A DNA stretch of 59,244 bases. Source: a virus. How positions within the stretch are numbered: position 1 is the first letter of the stretch; the number at the start of each line of letters is the position of its first letter. Below the pieces are notes generated by a model. It did no database searches. It saw nothing but the letters and a program-made list of their open reading frames with translations, and was not told the origin of the DNA. Below, one piece after another: positions 42,173 to 49,304 of this stretch. The translations under genes were made by a program, and so were the position numbers. Where the stretch lies: IMG/VR virus record IMGVR_UViG_3300042922_001463, positions 1-59,244 of that record; one strand, given 5' to 3'.

Positions 42173-42676
42173 ATGGTCGGAGATGACCCTGTTTTGCCGC
42201 GCACATTGCGGCAGGAAAGCTTGTCGAAAGTCTATGTGCGCGCCGTAGCGGCAGCTGCCGGCTATGATGTCGCCACCACCGAGTTCGACATGGAAGGGAT
42301 CGACCTCACAGTCGTCGCTGGCGGCCATATGCGGCCTCGCTTGGATATACAACTGAAAGCAACGACAACCCTGCCACTCAGTATAGGCCCCATCCAATTC
42401 CCTCTGAAGCGCCGCAACTACGACTTATTGCGCGAGCCAAGCCTGACACCTCGAATATTGGTTGTATTGGACTTGCCTAGCAACGAGGACGACTGGCTTT
42501 CAATTGAACCTAATGCCCTTATCATGCGCAAATGCGCCTTTTGGGCCAACCTCCGCTCTTATCCATCGACCACCAATACAGACTCTGTTACAATCTCGTT
42601 AGACACAGGACGTCGCTTTGACGTTGAGGGCCTCCAAGGCCTTATGGAGCAAGCACGCAAAGGGGCGATCACGTGA
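42173..42676 (+). CDS. DUF4365-like nuclease-fold protein (rex-position cassette, gene 1)
   Basis: 167 residues from the ATG at 42173. FDMEGIDLTVVAGGHMRPRLDIQLKATTTL gives the D...D-x-Q-x-K core of the PD-(D/E)XK-type DUF4365 domain. This domain is found in proteins of defence and mobile regions; the activity is presumed nuclease. It lies 26 bases after the repressor gene and overlaps the next gene by GTGA. Expected to be made in the lysogen with the repressor. Base composition is more A/T-rich than the flanks, suggesting recent arrival. Confidence 0.68.
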   Translation: MVGDDPVLPRTLRQESLSKVYVRAVAAAAGYDVATTEFDMEGIDLTVVAGGHMRPRLDIQLKATTTLPLSIGPIQFPLKRRNYDLLREPSLTPRILVVLDLPSNEDDWLSIEPNALIMRKCAFWANLRSYPSTTNTDSVTISLDTGRRFDVEGLQGLMEQARKGAIT

Positions 42677-43809
42677 AGGCGGTCATTCTAGATCCCGACG
42701 CCTTGCGGGCTATATCGCCGGCCGCCCTCGCCGCCTTTGCCAGAGGCGAGGGATGGAGAAAGCTTGAGCCTTATGGCGCCCATGCGGATGTCTATGTTGG
42801 TGTAGATCGCCCCGAGATCGTATTGCCTCGCACAGATCGTTTGGCGGACTACGCTTCTACGGTTTCAAGGCTTATCGAAGCGTTCTCAAGCGCGGCAGAG
42901 CGGGACGAATTAGCCACCTATCGGGATTTAGTTGGCGCCGATCGCGACGTCGTGAGGGTTCGCTCGTTCGGCGCGGATGATGATGGCTCCGTATCGCTTG
43001 ATGCCGGCGTAAAGATTGTAGCTCAGGCACGCGAAATGCTTCTTGCTGCTGCCTGCGCTGTTCACTCTCCGCAACCTCTGTATCGCGCCGGCGCGAACAA
43101 AGAAGCCGCAGAGTATATGCGTCGCGTGAGGCTTGGTCAGACGGAGCACGGAAGCTTCGTCGTGACCCTTCTGGCTCCCGTCCCTCCGCAACTACAGCCT
43201 CAACTTTCGCTCGACGACAACTGGATCGCTTTTGAAGACGAGCCGATGGAGCGAATGGTGACGAGGCGCCTAATCGAAGCGCTTGAGGCCTCACGCAGCG
43301 CAGCCGAAATGGCGCTGTCTGGAGAGGTCAGCGCCTTCGATAAGGTCATATCATCAGGCGTAAGCGCAAACCTTTGCGAGGCTGTTGCTGGATTGATAGA
43401 TCAATCAGCAGGACTCGACATTAGTGTGACTTGGGCAAGAACGCGCCCCGCTCCAGAGACCTTTCGAAGGATCAGCTTTTCCCAAAACGACGCAGAGATC
43501 CTCAAGGAAGTAGCGCGCATATTCAGATTAAAGCAGCCGAAACCGGACGTCACCTTGTATGGAACAGTACATAAGTTAAAGCGCGATCAGGATGAATTCG
43601 ACGGCGTAGTCACACTGAAGGCAATCATCGAAGATAAGCTCCAATCGGTACAAGCCGTACTTGATCAGGCAAACTACCGTGCTGCGATAAAAGCGCATGA
43701 CGAGCAAAAGTCTATTATAATCACTGGAGACCTTGAGCGCGTGGGGCAGAGGTGGCAACTCACGAATGGCAACATTCGAGAGTTGCTTGCCGAGGACGAG
43801 GATAGCTAG
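42673..43809 (+). CDS. Unknown 378-residue protein (rex-position cassette, gene 2)
   Basis: Starts at GTG 42673 in a GTGA overlap, so translation is coupled to the DUF4365 gene. No membrane segment, no signal peptide, no recognised domain. Mixed alpha/beta throughout; the C-terminal ~90 residues (VTLYGTVHKLKRDQDEFDGVVTLKAII, then KSIIITGDLERVGQRWQLTN) look like a small beta-barrel domain. Its 3' half is clearly lower in GC than the phage average. Followed by a terminator. Together with gene 1 a candidate superinfection-exclusion pair. Confidence 0.65.
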   Translation: MKAVILDPDALRAISPAALAAFARGEGWRKLEPYGAHADVYVGVDRPEIVLPRTDRLADYASTVSRLIEAFSSAAERDELATYRDLVGADRDVVRVRSFGADDDGSVSLDAGVKIVAQAREMLLAAACAVHSPQPLYRAGANKEAAEYMRRVRLGQTEHGSFVVTLLAPVPPQLQPQLSLDDNWIAFEDEPMERMVTRRLIEALEASRSAAEMALSGEVSAFDKVISSGVSANLCEAVAGLIDQSAGLDISVTWARTRPAPETFRRISFSQNDAEILKEVARIFRLKQPKPDVTLYGTVHKLKRDQDEFDGVVTLKAIIEDKLQSVQAVLDQANYRAAIKAHDEQKSIIITGDLERVGQRWQLTNGNIRELLAEDEDS

Positions 43810-43814
43810 AAGCC

Positions 43815-43865
43815 CTACCCCGCCTCCAACACCCCCTCCGGCACTTCGCCATAGCTGGCGATCAG
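43815..43865 (-). pseudogene. Fragment: duplicated 3' end of the gene at 44392-44640
   Basis: The minus strand encodes LIASYGEVPEGVLEAG and a stop, matching the last residues of the 44392-44640 product (LIASYGEVPEGMLEPG). The 51 bases align without gaps to 44392-44442 (42 of 51 identical by eye). No start or upstream part of the gene remains. Confidence 0.75.
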
Positions 43866-43872
43866 ATCAAGC

Positions 43873-43903
43873 GCCCGCCCTCCTCGTGAGCGGCGGGCTT
43901 TTT
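43873..43903 (+). terminator. Rho-independent terminator of the repressor operon
   Basis: Stem GCCCGCC (43873-43879) / GGCGGGC (43892-43898) followed by five T. It closes the unit repressor - DUF4365 - unknown gene (41472-43809). Confidence 0.85.
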
Positions 43904-44016
43904 CGTAGCTGCTCCCGCCCGGCCTTGAATGGCGCGGCAGCCCGGTTCAGCCATCGTTCATGTCACTCCTGCTTTCCTCTAAACAAGGGGCGGAAGACCC
44001 GGACGTGGAGGAAGCG

Positions 44017-44376
44017 ATGGACAGACGTTCATTCCTCACTGGCCTGTTGGGACTTTCTGGCGCCGCCGCTACGGCGAGCTGGCTTGTCCCGGCGGCTGAA
44101 GCCACACCGCTAGAGCAGCTTCGAAATCTGCCATCCACGTCCGACGGTGAACTCGCCGATACCGTTGGCGAAACGCCGGACGGGACAGCGGTCGAAGATG
44201 TTCAGTGGGATCGCCGCCGCCGCCGCTATCGCCGTCGCCGTGGATATCGCTATCGGAACAGGCGTCGCTACTGGGCCCGCCGTCGATATTGGCGCGGCCG
44301 CCGTCGCCGCTTCTGCCGCACGCGCTGGAATCGGTGGGGCAGACCCTACCGGCGGTGCTATTGGCGCAGGTGGTGA
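44017..44376 (+). CDS. Tat-exported Arg/Tyr-rich basic protein
   Basis: 119 residues from the ATG at 44017. MDRRSFLTGLLGLSGAAATASWLVPAAEA is a twin-arginine signal with an AEA cleavage site. The mature protein begins acidic and ends in an extremely basic tail of Arg, Tyr and Trp (RRRRRYRRRRGYRYRNRRRYWARRR...). This family is widespread in rhizobia, where it is annotated as protamine-like; function unknown. It lies between two copies of the same 51-base sequence, so it looks inserted. Confidence 0.7.
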   Translation: MDRRSFLTGLLGLSGAAATASWLVPAAEATPLEQLRNLPSTSDGELADTVGETPDGTAVEDVQWDRRRRRYRRRRGYRYRNRRRYWARRRYWRGRRRRFCRTRWNRWGRPYRRCYWRRW

Positions 44377-44391
44377 TGGGTGTAGCTGAAG

Positions 44392-44640
44392 CTATCCGGG
44401 CTCCAGCATTCCCTCGGGAACTTCGCCATAGCTCGCGATCAGCACTGGCGGTTCGGCGTCGCCGCTCTCCGGTTCCACTTCGGTTGAGAACGCGATAGCG
44501 CCAGCCTTCACCAGGCTTAGGCGCTTCGCCACCCGCTCCGCGTCCTCAGCGCTGCGGACTTCCATCGGAATCCCCGCCTTGATCCGACCGCGCTTGCCAG
44601 CTTCAAAGGGCTGGACGACATAGAACGTCTTCTTGGTCAT
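44392..44640 (-). CDS. Small protein, unknown
   Basis: 82 residues from the ATG at 44640. MTKKTFYVVQPFEAGKRGRIKAGIPMEVRSAEDAERVAKRLSLVKAGAIAFSTEV... ends LIASYGEVPEGMLEPG. This short beta-type protein family is known from rhizobial genomes and prophages without function. Last gene of a three-gene minus-strand set with the DUF3572-like and zinc-ribbon genes. Confidence 0.6.
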   Translation of the reverse strand: MTKKTFYVVQPFEAGKRGRIKAGIPMEVRSAEDAERVAKRLSLVKAGAIAFSTEVEPESGDAEPPVLIASYGEVPEGMLEPG

Positions 44641-44972
44641 TGGATCCTCCTGGGCGGCAAGGGAAGCCGATCCGGCCGCTCTTCGCGCCGAGGCTTCGAA
44701 TTGCGTAGGGCGTATTGCGCCATGCTGAGATCGGCGGGATGCAGCGCCAGCTCGGACATGATGATCGCCGCTAGGGATGGATTCTCGGCGACATAGTCGA
44801 CCACGCCGGCTAGGAAGCGAGGATCCTCGGCGAGCACCCTGATCGCCATCGGCTCGATTCCCGTCAGCGTCAGAAATTGGGTCAGCCTGTCCGGCTGCTT
44901 CGCGATTGTCCCAAGTACCGCTATCGCGATCCATTCCGCTCGGTCGCGGCTCACTGGCGGCGCGTCATGCAT
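44637..44972 (-). CDS. DUF3572-like protein
   Basis: 111 residues from the ATG at 44972. The sequence AIAVLGTIAKQPDRLTQFLTLTGIEPMAIRVLAEDPRFLAGVVDYVAENPSL follows the DUF3572 pattern (helical, 'FLxLTGxxPxxxRxxAxDPxFL'), a family of alphaproteobacterial genomes. The C-terminal part is basic and Pro-rich. It overlaps the downstream gene by ATGA and the upstream one by eight bases. Confidence 0.7.
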   Translation of the reverse strand: MHDAPPVSRDRAEWIAIAVLGTIAKQPDRLTQFLTLTGIEPMAIRVLAEDPRFLAGVVDYVAENPSLAAIIMSELALHPADLSMAQYALRNSKPRREERPDRLPLPPRRIQ

Positions 44973-45198
44973 AAGACGGCTCCGTGATATCTGCGGCGCC
45001 CACGATGATGCCAATCGGCATCTCGCATGCCTTGCAGGCGAACTTCTGCTCCGCAAGGAACTGGCTCTCTAGCAACTCGTCCAGACAGGTCGGGGCATCC
45101 TCGACGGCCGGCACGTCGAGACGGTGTGCCGTATCTACCTTGCAGTTGAAGCACCGGATTTTCAGTTGAAAGCGGGCTGCGACTCGTTCCTTTGGCAT
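44965..45198 (-). CDS. Zinc-ribbon-like small protein
   Basis: 77 residues from the ATG at 45198. Two Cys pairs, RCFNCKVD and KFACKACEM, form a probable zinc ribbon around a linker with CLDELLESQ. First gene of the minus-strand triplet. Its promoter is likely in the 45200-45323 region, which also holds the OL-like operators (TTGACA at 45323-45318 on the minus strand). Confidence 0.6.
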   Translation of the reverse strand: MPKERVAARFQLKIRCFNCKVDTAHRLDVPAVEDAPTCLDELLESQFLAEQKFACKACEMPIGIIVGAADITEPSYA

Positions 45199-45292
45199 AT
45201 CCACGCACCCTGAATGTTCTGCTTATGTTCTCATTCTGTTAACGATTGAGCGGCGAGTCGAGTCGATTCGCCATACTTCCGCGCATATTTTT

Positions 45293-45350
45293 TCATGCAC
45301 CAATGCATGATCCCTATTGTCAACGATCATGCACATAAGTATGTTCATGT
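45293..45350. promoter_or_regulatory. OL-like operator/promoter region for the rightward early operon
   Basis: The palindrome TCATGCACCAATGCATGA (45293-45310, 7-bp arms) resembles the site at 41421-41436, and ACATAAGTATGT (45333-45344) is a second inverted repeat. A plus-strand promoter with -35 TTGTCA (45317-45322), 17-base spacer and -10 TATGTT (45340-45345) is overlapped by the second. The 13-mer AGTATGTTCATGT (45338-45350) is identical to one at the Cro promoter (41394-41382, minus strand). The rest of 45199-45440 shows no gene. Confidence 0.75.
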
Positions 45351-45440
45351 CATCGGCGCTCCTGCTGATGCGTGCCCGGCGGTGAGCCACTGCCCCCCGG
45401 TTAGCCGCCGGGCACGTCAACCGCTGATGGGATTTCCGCC

Positions 45441-45692
45441 ATGTGCGATTGCATCGAGCAGATCGACGCGAAGCTCGCCGAGCACAACAGCAAGCTCCAG
45501 ATCGGCTTCACTTTCGGAACGCCGGATCGCCCCGGCTTCACCTTTCCTGCGCTGACGACCGACAAGATCGACAAGCGCAATCGCGACAAGATGGGCGCGA
45601 TCCCGACCTTCTGCCCGTTCTGCGGCGAGAGGTACGTCGCCATTCCGGAGGCGCCGCAGCGCCCCGAGGCCGATCGCGCGCCGGCCCACTGA
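45441..45692 (+). CDS. Small zinc-finger-like phage protein
   Basis: 83 residues. IEQIDAKLAEHNSKLQIGFTFG at the start and PTFCPFCGERY near the end, a knuckle-type CxxC. Short proteins with this CPFCGxRY ending are frequent at the head of early operons in rhizobial phages. First gene after the OL-like promoter. Function unknown. Confidence 0.65.
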   Translation: MCDCIEQIDAKLAEHNSKLQIGFTFGTPDRPGFTFPALTTDKIDKRNRDKMGAIPTFCPFCGERYVAIPEAPQRPEADRAPAH

Positions 45693-45785
45693 ACTCTGGC
45701 AGGTGCCAAGCACCGCCCGGCCGGATCGCTCCTCCCTGAAAACCCAAGTCGATCCGGCCGCCCTCCCCTTCGAAGGACGATGATC

Positions 45786-46151
45786 ATGTCCGACAAGAGC
45801 ATCGCGACAGAGCTCTCATCCATCTCGACCGCCGCTGCAGATGTGCTCGCCGAGCGCCGTCGGCAGGTCGAGGTCGAGGGATGGACTGCCGAGCACGACG
45901 ACCAGCACAGGCGCGGCCAGCTGGCGAGCGCTGGGGCGGCATATGCGATGGGTGTCACGGGGGTAGAAAGCTTTTTGACCCGCCCCGGACAGCCCACCGA
46001 ACGCGTCGCGAGTAGATTTTGGCCTTGGTCCGATGACTGGTGGAAGCCAAAGGACCGCCGCCACAACCTGGTGCGCGCCGCCGCCCTGCTCATCGCCGAG
46101 ATCGAGCGGCTGGATCGCGCAGCCGAGCGTGCCGGAGGCGAGCATGGCTAA
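45786..46151 (+). CDS. Conserved early phage protein, unknown
   Basis: 121 residues from the ATG at 45786, with AAGGA eight bases upstream; another ATG lies six bases earlier. DVLAERRRQVEVEGWTAEHDDQHRRGQLASAGAAYA and WPWSDDWWKPKDRRHNLVRAAALLIAEIERLDR form a pattern shared by many phage early proteins. No function known; the all-helical fold with 'ERxRQxxxEGWTxxHDD' is sometimes compared to MazG-type proteins, which I cannot confirm. Confidence 0.7.
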   Translation: MSDKSIATELSSISTAAADVLAERRRQVEVEGWTAEHDDQHRRGQLASAGAAYAMGVTGVESFLTRPGQPTERVASRFWPWSDDWWKPKDRRHNLVRAAALLIAEIERLDRAAERAGGEHG

Positions 46152-46353
46152 GCTCCGTCCCGCCACCAACGAACAGCGCATTCGCGCCAAGGCCGCCGAA
46201 TTCCGGTTGCGCGCCGCGCTTGAAGACGCCGAGGCAGCCGACTGCCCGAAGCTCGCCCATCACATTCGCAGCGCTCTCAAGTCCGCTGACGGCGCCCGCC
46301 GCCACATGGAGCGTCGGCGCGCCGCAACCTCTCAGCGGAGTGATCAGCCGTGA
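46144..46353 (+). CDS. Small helical protein, unknown
   Basis: 69 residues, basic and helical, overlapping its neighbours by eight and four bases. No family recognised. Confidence 0.55.
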   Translation: MAKLRPATNEQRIRAKAAEFRLRAALEDAEAADCPKLAHHIRSALKSADGARRHMERRRAATSQRSDQP

Positions 46354-46598
46354 TCGCCTCATCTGTCGTGACCGCACCGTCGGCCATTCGTAAGCGCTCC
46401 ATCGTCATCGCCGGCCACAAGACAAGCGTTTCCATGGAAGACGCGTTCTGGTCGGCCCTTCGCGACATTGCGGCGGCATCCAAGCGGACGCTCTCCGACT
46501 TGGTCGCCGAGGTGGATGCAACTCGCGACAACGGCAACCTGTCCTCGGCGCTCCGCCTGCGCGTGCTGGCCTATTACCAGAACGGGAGGCCGCAGTGA
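46350..46598 (+). CDS. Ribbon-helix-helix domain protein
   Basis: 82 residues from GTG 46350. RKRSIVIAGHKTSVSMEDAFWSALRDIAAASKRTLSDLVAEVD...NLSSALRLRVLAYY is the RHH_4-type pattern found in alphaproteobacterial phages and genomes. Probable transcriptional regulator; target unknown. Overlapping starts and stops on both sides show a tightly packed operon. Confidence 0.78.
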   Translation: MIASSVVTAPSAIRKRSIVIAGHKTSVSMEDAFWSALRDIAAASKRTLSDLVAEVDATRDNGNLSSALRLRVLAYYQNGRPQ

Positions 46599-46804
46599 TC
46601 GCGCCCTCGGCCGCTCCGAGCGAGTTGCAGCAGACACCTGCCTACCTCGCCAGAGAGCCCCTCGCCCTGGTGATCAGCCAAGTGGAGACGATGCTGGCGC
46701 AAAGCCAGGACACGACCGCTGTCCTTCAGGAGCAGCTCCGAAACCTGAAGGCGTTCGACCGTCGGCTCCGTGACATGCCGCTGGATGAGGTGCGCCATGG
46801 GTAG
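46595..46804 (+). CDS. Small helical protein, unknown
   Basis: 69 residues from GTG 46595 in a four-base overlap. Contains ALVISQVETMLAQSQDTTAVLQEQLRNLKAFDRRLRDMP, predicted coiled coil. No family recognised. Confidence 0.5.
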   Translation: MIAPSAAPSELQQTPAYLAREPLALVISQVETMLAQSQDTTAVLQEQLRNLKAFDRRLRDMPLDEVRHG

Positions 46805-47174
46805 CACCATTTTCAGCGCCAAGCGGCGGACCGAAATTGCGGCGACCCGCAGGCTGTTCGTTCAGCGCTTTCCGCGCTGCTTCCGCGCCCCCGGCATGAC
46901 CAAACTGCCGCTCGCACGAACTATCTACCAAGACCTCCGCCAGGAGTTGCCCGAGGTGCGCGGCCGGCTGCTCCGCGACGCGCTGCACGACTACACCACC
47001 GGCCGCTCGTACCTCCGAGTTCTGATCGAAGACGCCTCGCGCGTCGACCTCGACGGCTGGCCGGTGAGCGTCGTCTCCGAGGCCGAGGCCCGCAATGCCC
47101 GACGCCAGTTGCGCGACCTCCTCACCCAGTTCGCCCCGAAGGAAAAGGACCATGTTGCACACCCTGCTGCATGA
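46797..47174 (+). CDS. FinO/ProQ-family RNA-binding protein
   Basis: 125 residues from the ATG at 46797. LFVQRFPRCFRAPGMTKLPLARTIYQDL, LRDALHDYTTGRSYLRVLIEDASRVDLDGWPVSVV and the EAxxARxQL end match the ProQ/FinO domain. Such proteins bind structured 3' ends of RNAs and act as RNA chaperones. A phage copy could alter sRNA regulation or protect phage transcripts; no partner sRNA was identified here. Confidence 0.78.
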   Translation: MGSTIFSAKRRTEIAATRRLFVQRFPRCFRAPGMTKLPLARTIYQDLRQELPEVRGRLLRDALHDYTTGRSYLRVLIEDASRVDLDGWPVSVVSEAEARNARRQLRDLLTQFAPKEKDHVAHPAA

Positions 47175-47253
47175 AGCGGCGGCCTTGGCCGCGCTCGGGC
47201 TCTTCGTCGCCGCTGTCGGCCTCTGGTCCGGCATTCTGACAGGAGCGGTCTGA
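47152..47253 (+). CDS. Tiny single-TM peptide
   Basis: 33 residues: MLHTLLHEAAALAALGLFVAAVGLWSGILTGAV, essentially one TM helix. It overlaps the FinO-like gene end and its stop overlaps the next start (TGATG), which supports coupled translation. Too short for most gene callers. Confidence 0.45.
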   Translation: MLHTLLHEAAALAALGLFVAAVGLWSGILTGAV

Positions 47254-47453
47254 TGGAATCCGCTGCCCTCGCCTCCGAGGTCGCCAGCGCCAACCGGCAG
47301 TTCTGGTACGCCCTGACGATGGGAGCCACGCTCATGTTCCCCTTCGTCGTGCTCGCCTTCGTCCTCGGCCTTCGCTTCGCCGATCAGGACGATTTCCCCG
47401 ACCCGCACGCCCACCCCTATGGCGACGATCCCGGACAGGTGCCGCATGGCTGA
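47253..47453 (+). CDS. Small single-TM protein
   Basis: 66 residues with one strong TM (WYALTMGATLMFPFVVLAFVLGL) and an acidic, His/Pro-containing tail. It follows the tiny TM peptide directly; the two may work together at the membrane. No family recognised. Confidence 0.55.
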   Translation: MESAALASEVASANRQFWYALTMGATLMFPFVVLAFVLGLRFADQDDFPDPHAHPYGDDPGQVPHG

Positions 47454-47652
47454 CATCGTCGACGCCATGGCGATCACGCTCGCCCAATCCTCCGTCGACC
47501 TCTCCGACGAAGCGGAGACGGCCATCCTCCTGCTGGAGGCGGGCTACGACGAGCATGAGATCACAGACGTTCGCCACCTCGCCGTCCGCGAGGCGCGCCA
47601 CCGCCGGCATGTGAACGCCATCTGCGCCGGCATGGAGGTCGCCCATGGGTGA
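47446..47652 (+). CDS. Small acidic protein, unknown
   Basis: 68 residues from the ATG at 47446, helical, ending in a His-rich stretch (HLAVREARHRRHVNAI). Overlaps both neighbours by eight bases. No family recognised. Confidence 0.5.
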   Translation: MADIVDAMAITLAQSSVDLSDEAETAILLLEAGYDEHEITDVRHLAVREARHRRHVNAICAGMEVAHG

Positions 47653-48265
47653 CGTGACCTATGTCGCCAAGGGCGCCGAGATCTCCGCTTGCGGCACCTA
47701 TCGCTACCGCCTCTGGCGCGAGTGGCGTCTCCATCCCTTGCCGGCGCAATGGGATATGTGGGCGGAGAACGACGGCACCCCGATCGTCGACGGCGCCGGC
47801 GCGCAGCTCGGCGAGCCCAAAGCCTGCGTCTTCGTCATGCTCAACCCGTCGACAGCCGACGGCGAGGAAGACGACCCGACCATTCGCCGCTGCGTCGGCT
47901 TCGCTCGGGCATGGGGCTATGACCGCCTCGAAGCTATCAACCTCTTCGCCCACCGCTCCACCGACCCCAAGGCGCTGTTGGCGCTCAAACATGATCAGGA
48001 CCCGGTTGGCGTCTTCAATCAGCGGGCCTTCCATGGAGTTCTGTTCGGCGGATATCCCCTCGGCGTCATCGTCTGCGCATGGGGCTCCCACGGCGCCCAT
48101 CTTGGCCAGGACGAGACGGCCCTCGGCTGGCTTGGCAATCACGAACGGTATGCGCTCGGGTTGACCAAGGACGGCCACCCCCGCCATCCCCTCTACGTCA
48201 AAGCAGACGCGTCGCCGGTGGAGTTTCGACCCGCGCGCGGCACGCGGAGCTATGCCCATGGCTGA
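47645..48265 (+). CDS. DUF1643 protein
   Basis: 206 residues. CVFVMLNPSTADGEEDDPTIRRCVGFARAWGYDRLEAINLFAHRSTDP, VIVCAWGSHG and LGLTKDGHPRHPLYVKAD are the defining DUF1643 stretches. These proteins are frequent in phages and genomic islands; the fold is uncharacterised and no reaction is known. Confidence 0.88.
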   Translation: MGDVTYVAKGAEISACGTYRYRLWREWRLHPLPAQWDMWAENDGTPIVDGAGAQLGEPKACVFVMLNPSTADGEEDDPTIRRCVGFARAWGYDRLEAINLFAHRSTDPKALLALKHDQDPVGVFNQRAFHGVLFGGYPLGVIVCAWGSHGAHLGQDETALGWLGNHERYALGLTKDGHPRHPLYVKADASPVEFRPARGTRSYAHG

Positions 48266-49304
48266 CCCTCGCAAGCTCGACGTCCGCCTGCACGACACTC
48301 GGGTCGGCATATGGCAGGAGGATCCGAACGATCCGACCTTCAAGAGCCAGATCTTCGACGGCATCATTCGCCTGCTGCGGCGGCGTGGCTGGACGGTCAC
48401 CCACGATCCGCACACCCTCAAGCACTACCGCTGCATTTCCAAGTACACCCGGCTGGCACGTAAGGGAAACCTGCACGCATCGCTGCAGGTCCACGGCCGC
48501 TCGATCGAGTTCGAATGCTGGGCTGAGACCTGGCAGAAGGTGAACGTCAACGGGCACCGCTACGACTTCGATAAGCGCCAGCGGTTCGATTACATCGATC
48601 GGCTCCGGCTCGAGCTCGAAGAGCGGGCGATCATCGTGTGGCTGTCCGATCGCGCCGCGGTGTCGGTCGATCGACACAAGCCGATGCCGAGCACCGGGGC
48701 GATCACCGCTCTCGACTTCCTCAAGGCTGGCTATGCCAAGTCCTGGCACACCGACAAGGCGCTCGGTCGCCCGACATGGGGACAGGATTACAACCGCAAG
48801 AGCGCCGATGGCTTCCTGCTGGAGCACGGGGCAACGGTCTGGACGACGGACGGCAAGGGCCGGCTCATCCGCGGCGTCGCCTACTACCACAACAACAATA
48901 TGTGGTGGGTCGTTGCCGGGCCGCACACGCTGCTCAATCAGGCATGCCGGGAGATCTATGCCGAGCAGCCGGACGACCTTCGCCGTAAGCGCAATGGGCG
49001 TGCGCGTCGAAACCGGCTTGAGCGGGAACTCGCGAAGGCGGTCTCGGTTCACGACTATCGCCGCGCCGAGATCCTGAAGCGCATCATCTTCGGCGATGAG
49101 CCGGTCTACCGCATCTGGTCCCGCAAGAACGACTGCTTCTATGCGCCTCAGTACTGCGGCTACACGACCGATGAGAACCGCGCCGGCCGCTACACGCGAG
49201 CGGAAGCCGAGCGTGAGGTGCGCCGCGTTCCCCATCATCTGCACGCCATAGGGCCGGACGGCCGGCGGGAAGACTTCGGCATGGCGGGGGCGGCCCATGG
49301 CTGA
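48258..49304 (+). CDS. Phage protein of unknown function
   Basis: 348 residues from the ATG at 48258, which has GGAG at a suitable distance. N-terminal part with DGIIRLLRRRGWTVTHDPHTLKHYRCISKYTRLARKG and HASLQVHGRSIEFECW reads like a small alpha/beta fold; the C-terminal third holds Tyr/Arg-rich repeats such as YRIWSRKNDCFYAPQYCGYT. Seen in rhizobial prophages next to DUF5131. No catalytic motif recognised. Confidence 0.65.
   Translation: MADPRKLDVRLHDTRVGIWQEDPNDPTFKSQIFDGIIRLLRRRGWTVTHDPHTLKHYRCISKYTRLARKGNLHASLQVHGRSIEFECWAETWQKVNVNGHRYDFDKRQRFDYIDRLRLELEERAIIVWLSDRAAVSVDRHKPMPSTGAITALDFLKAGYAKSWHTDKALGRPTWGQDYNRKSADGFLLEHGATVWTTDGKGRLIRGVAYYHNNNMWWVVAGPHTLLNQACREIYAEQPDDLRRKRNGRARRNRLERELAKAVSVHDYRRAEILKRIIFGDEPVYRIWSRKNDCFYAPQYCGYTTDENRAGRYTRAEAEREVRRVPHHLHAIGPDGRREDFGMAGAAHG

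Noticed and set aside
45223-45420. 65-residue minus-strand frame in the OL-like region
   Set aside because: It crosses the operators and promoters and its product shows no protein-like features.
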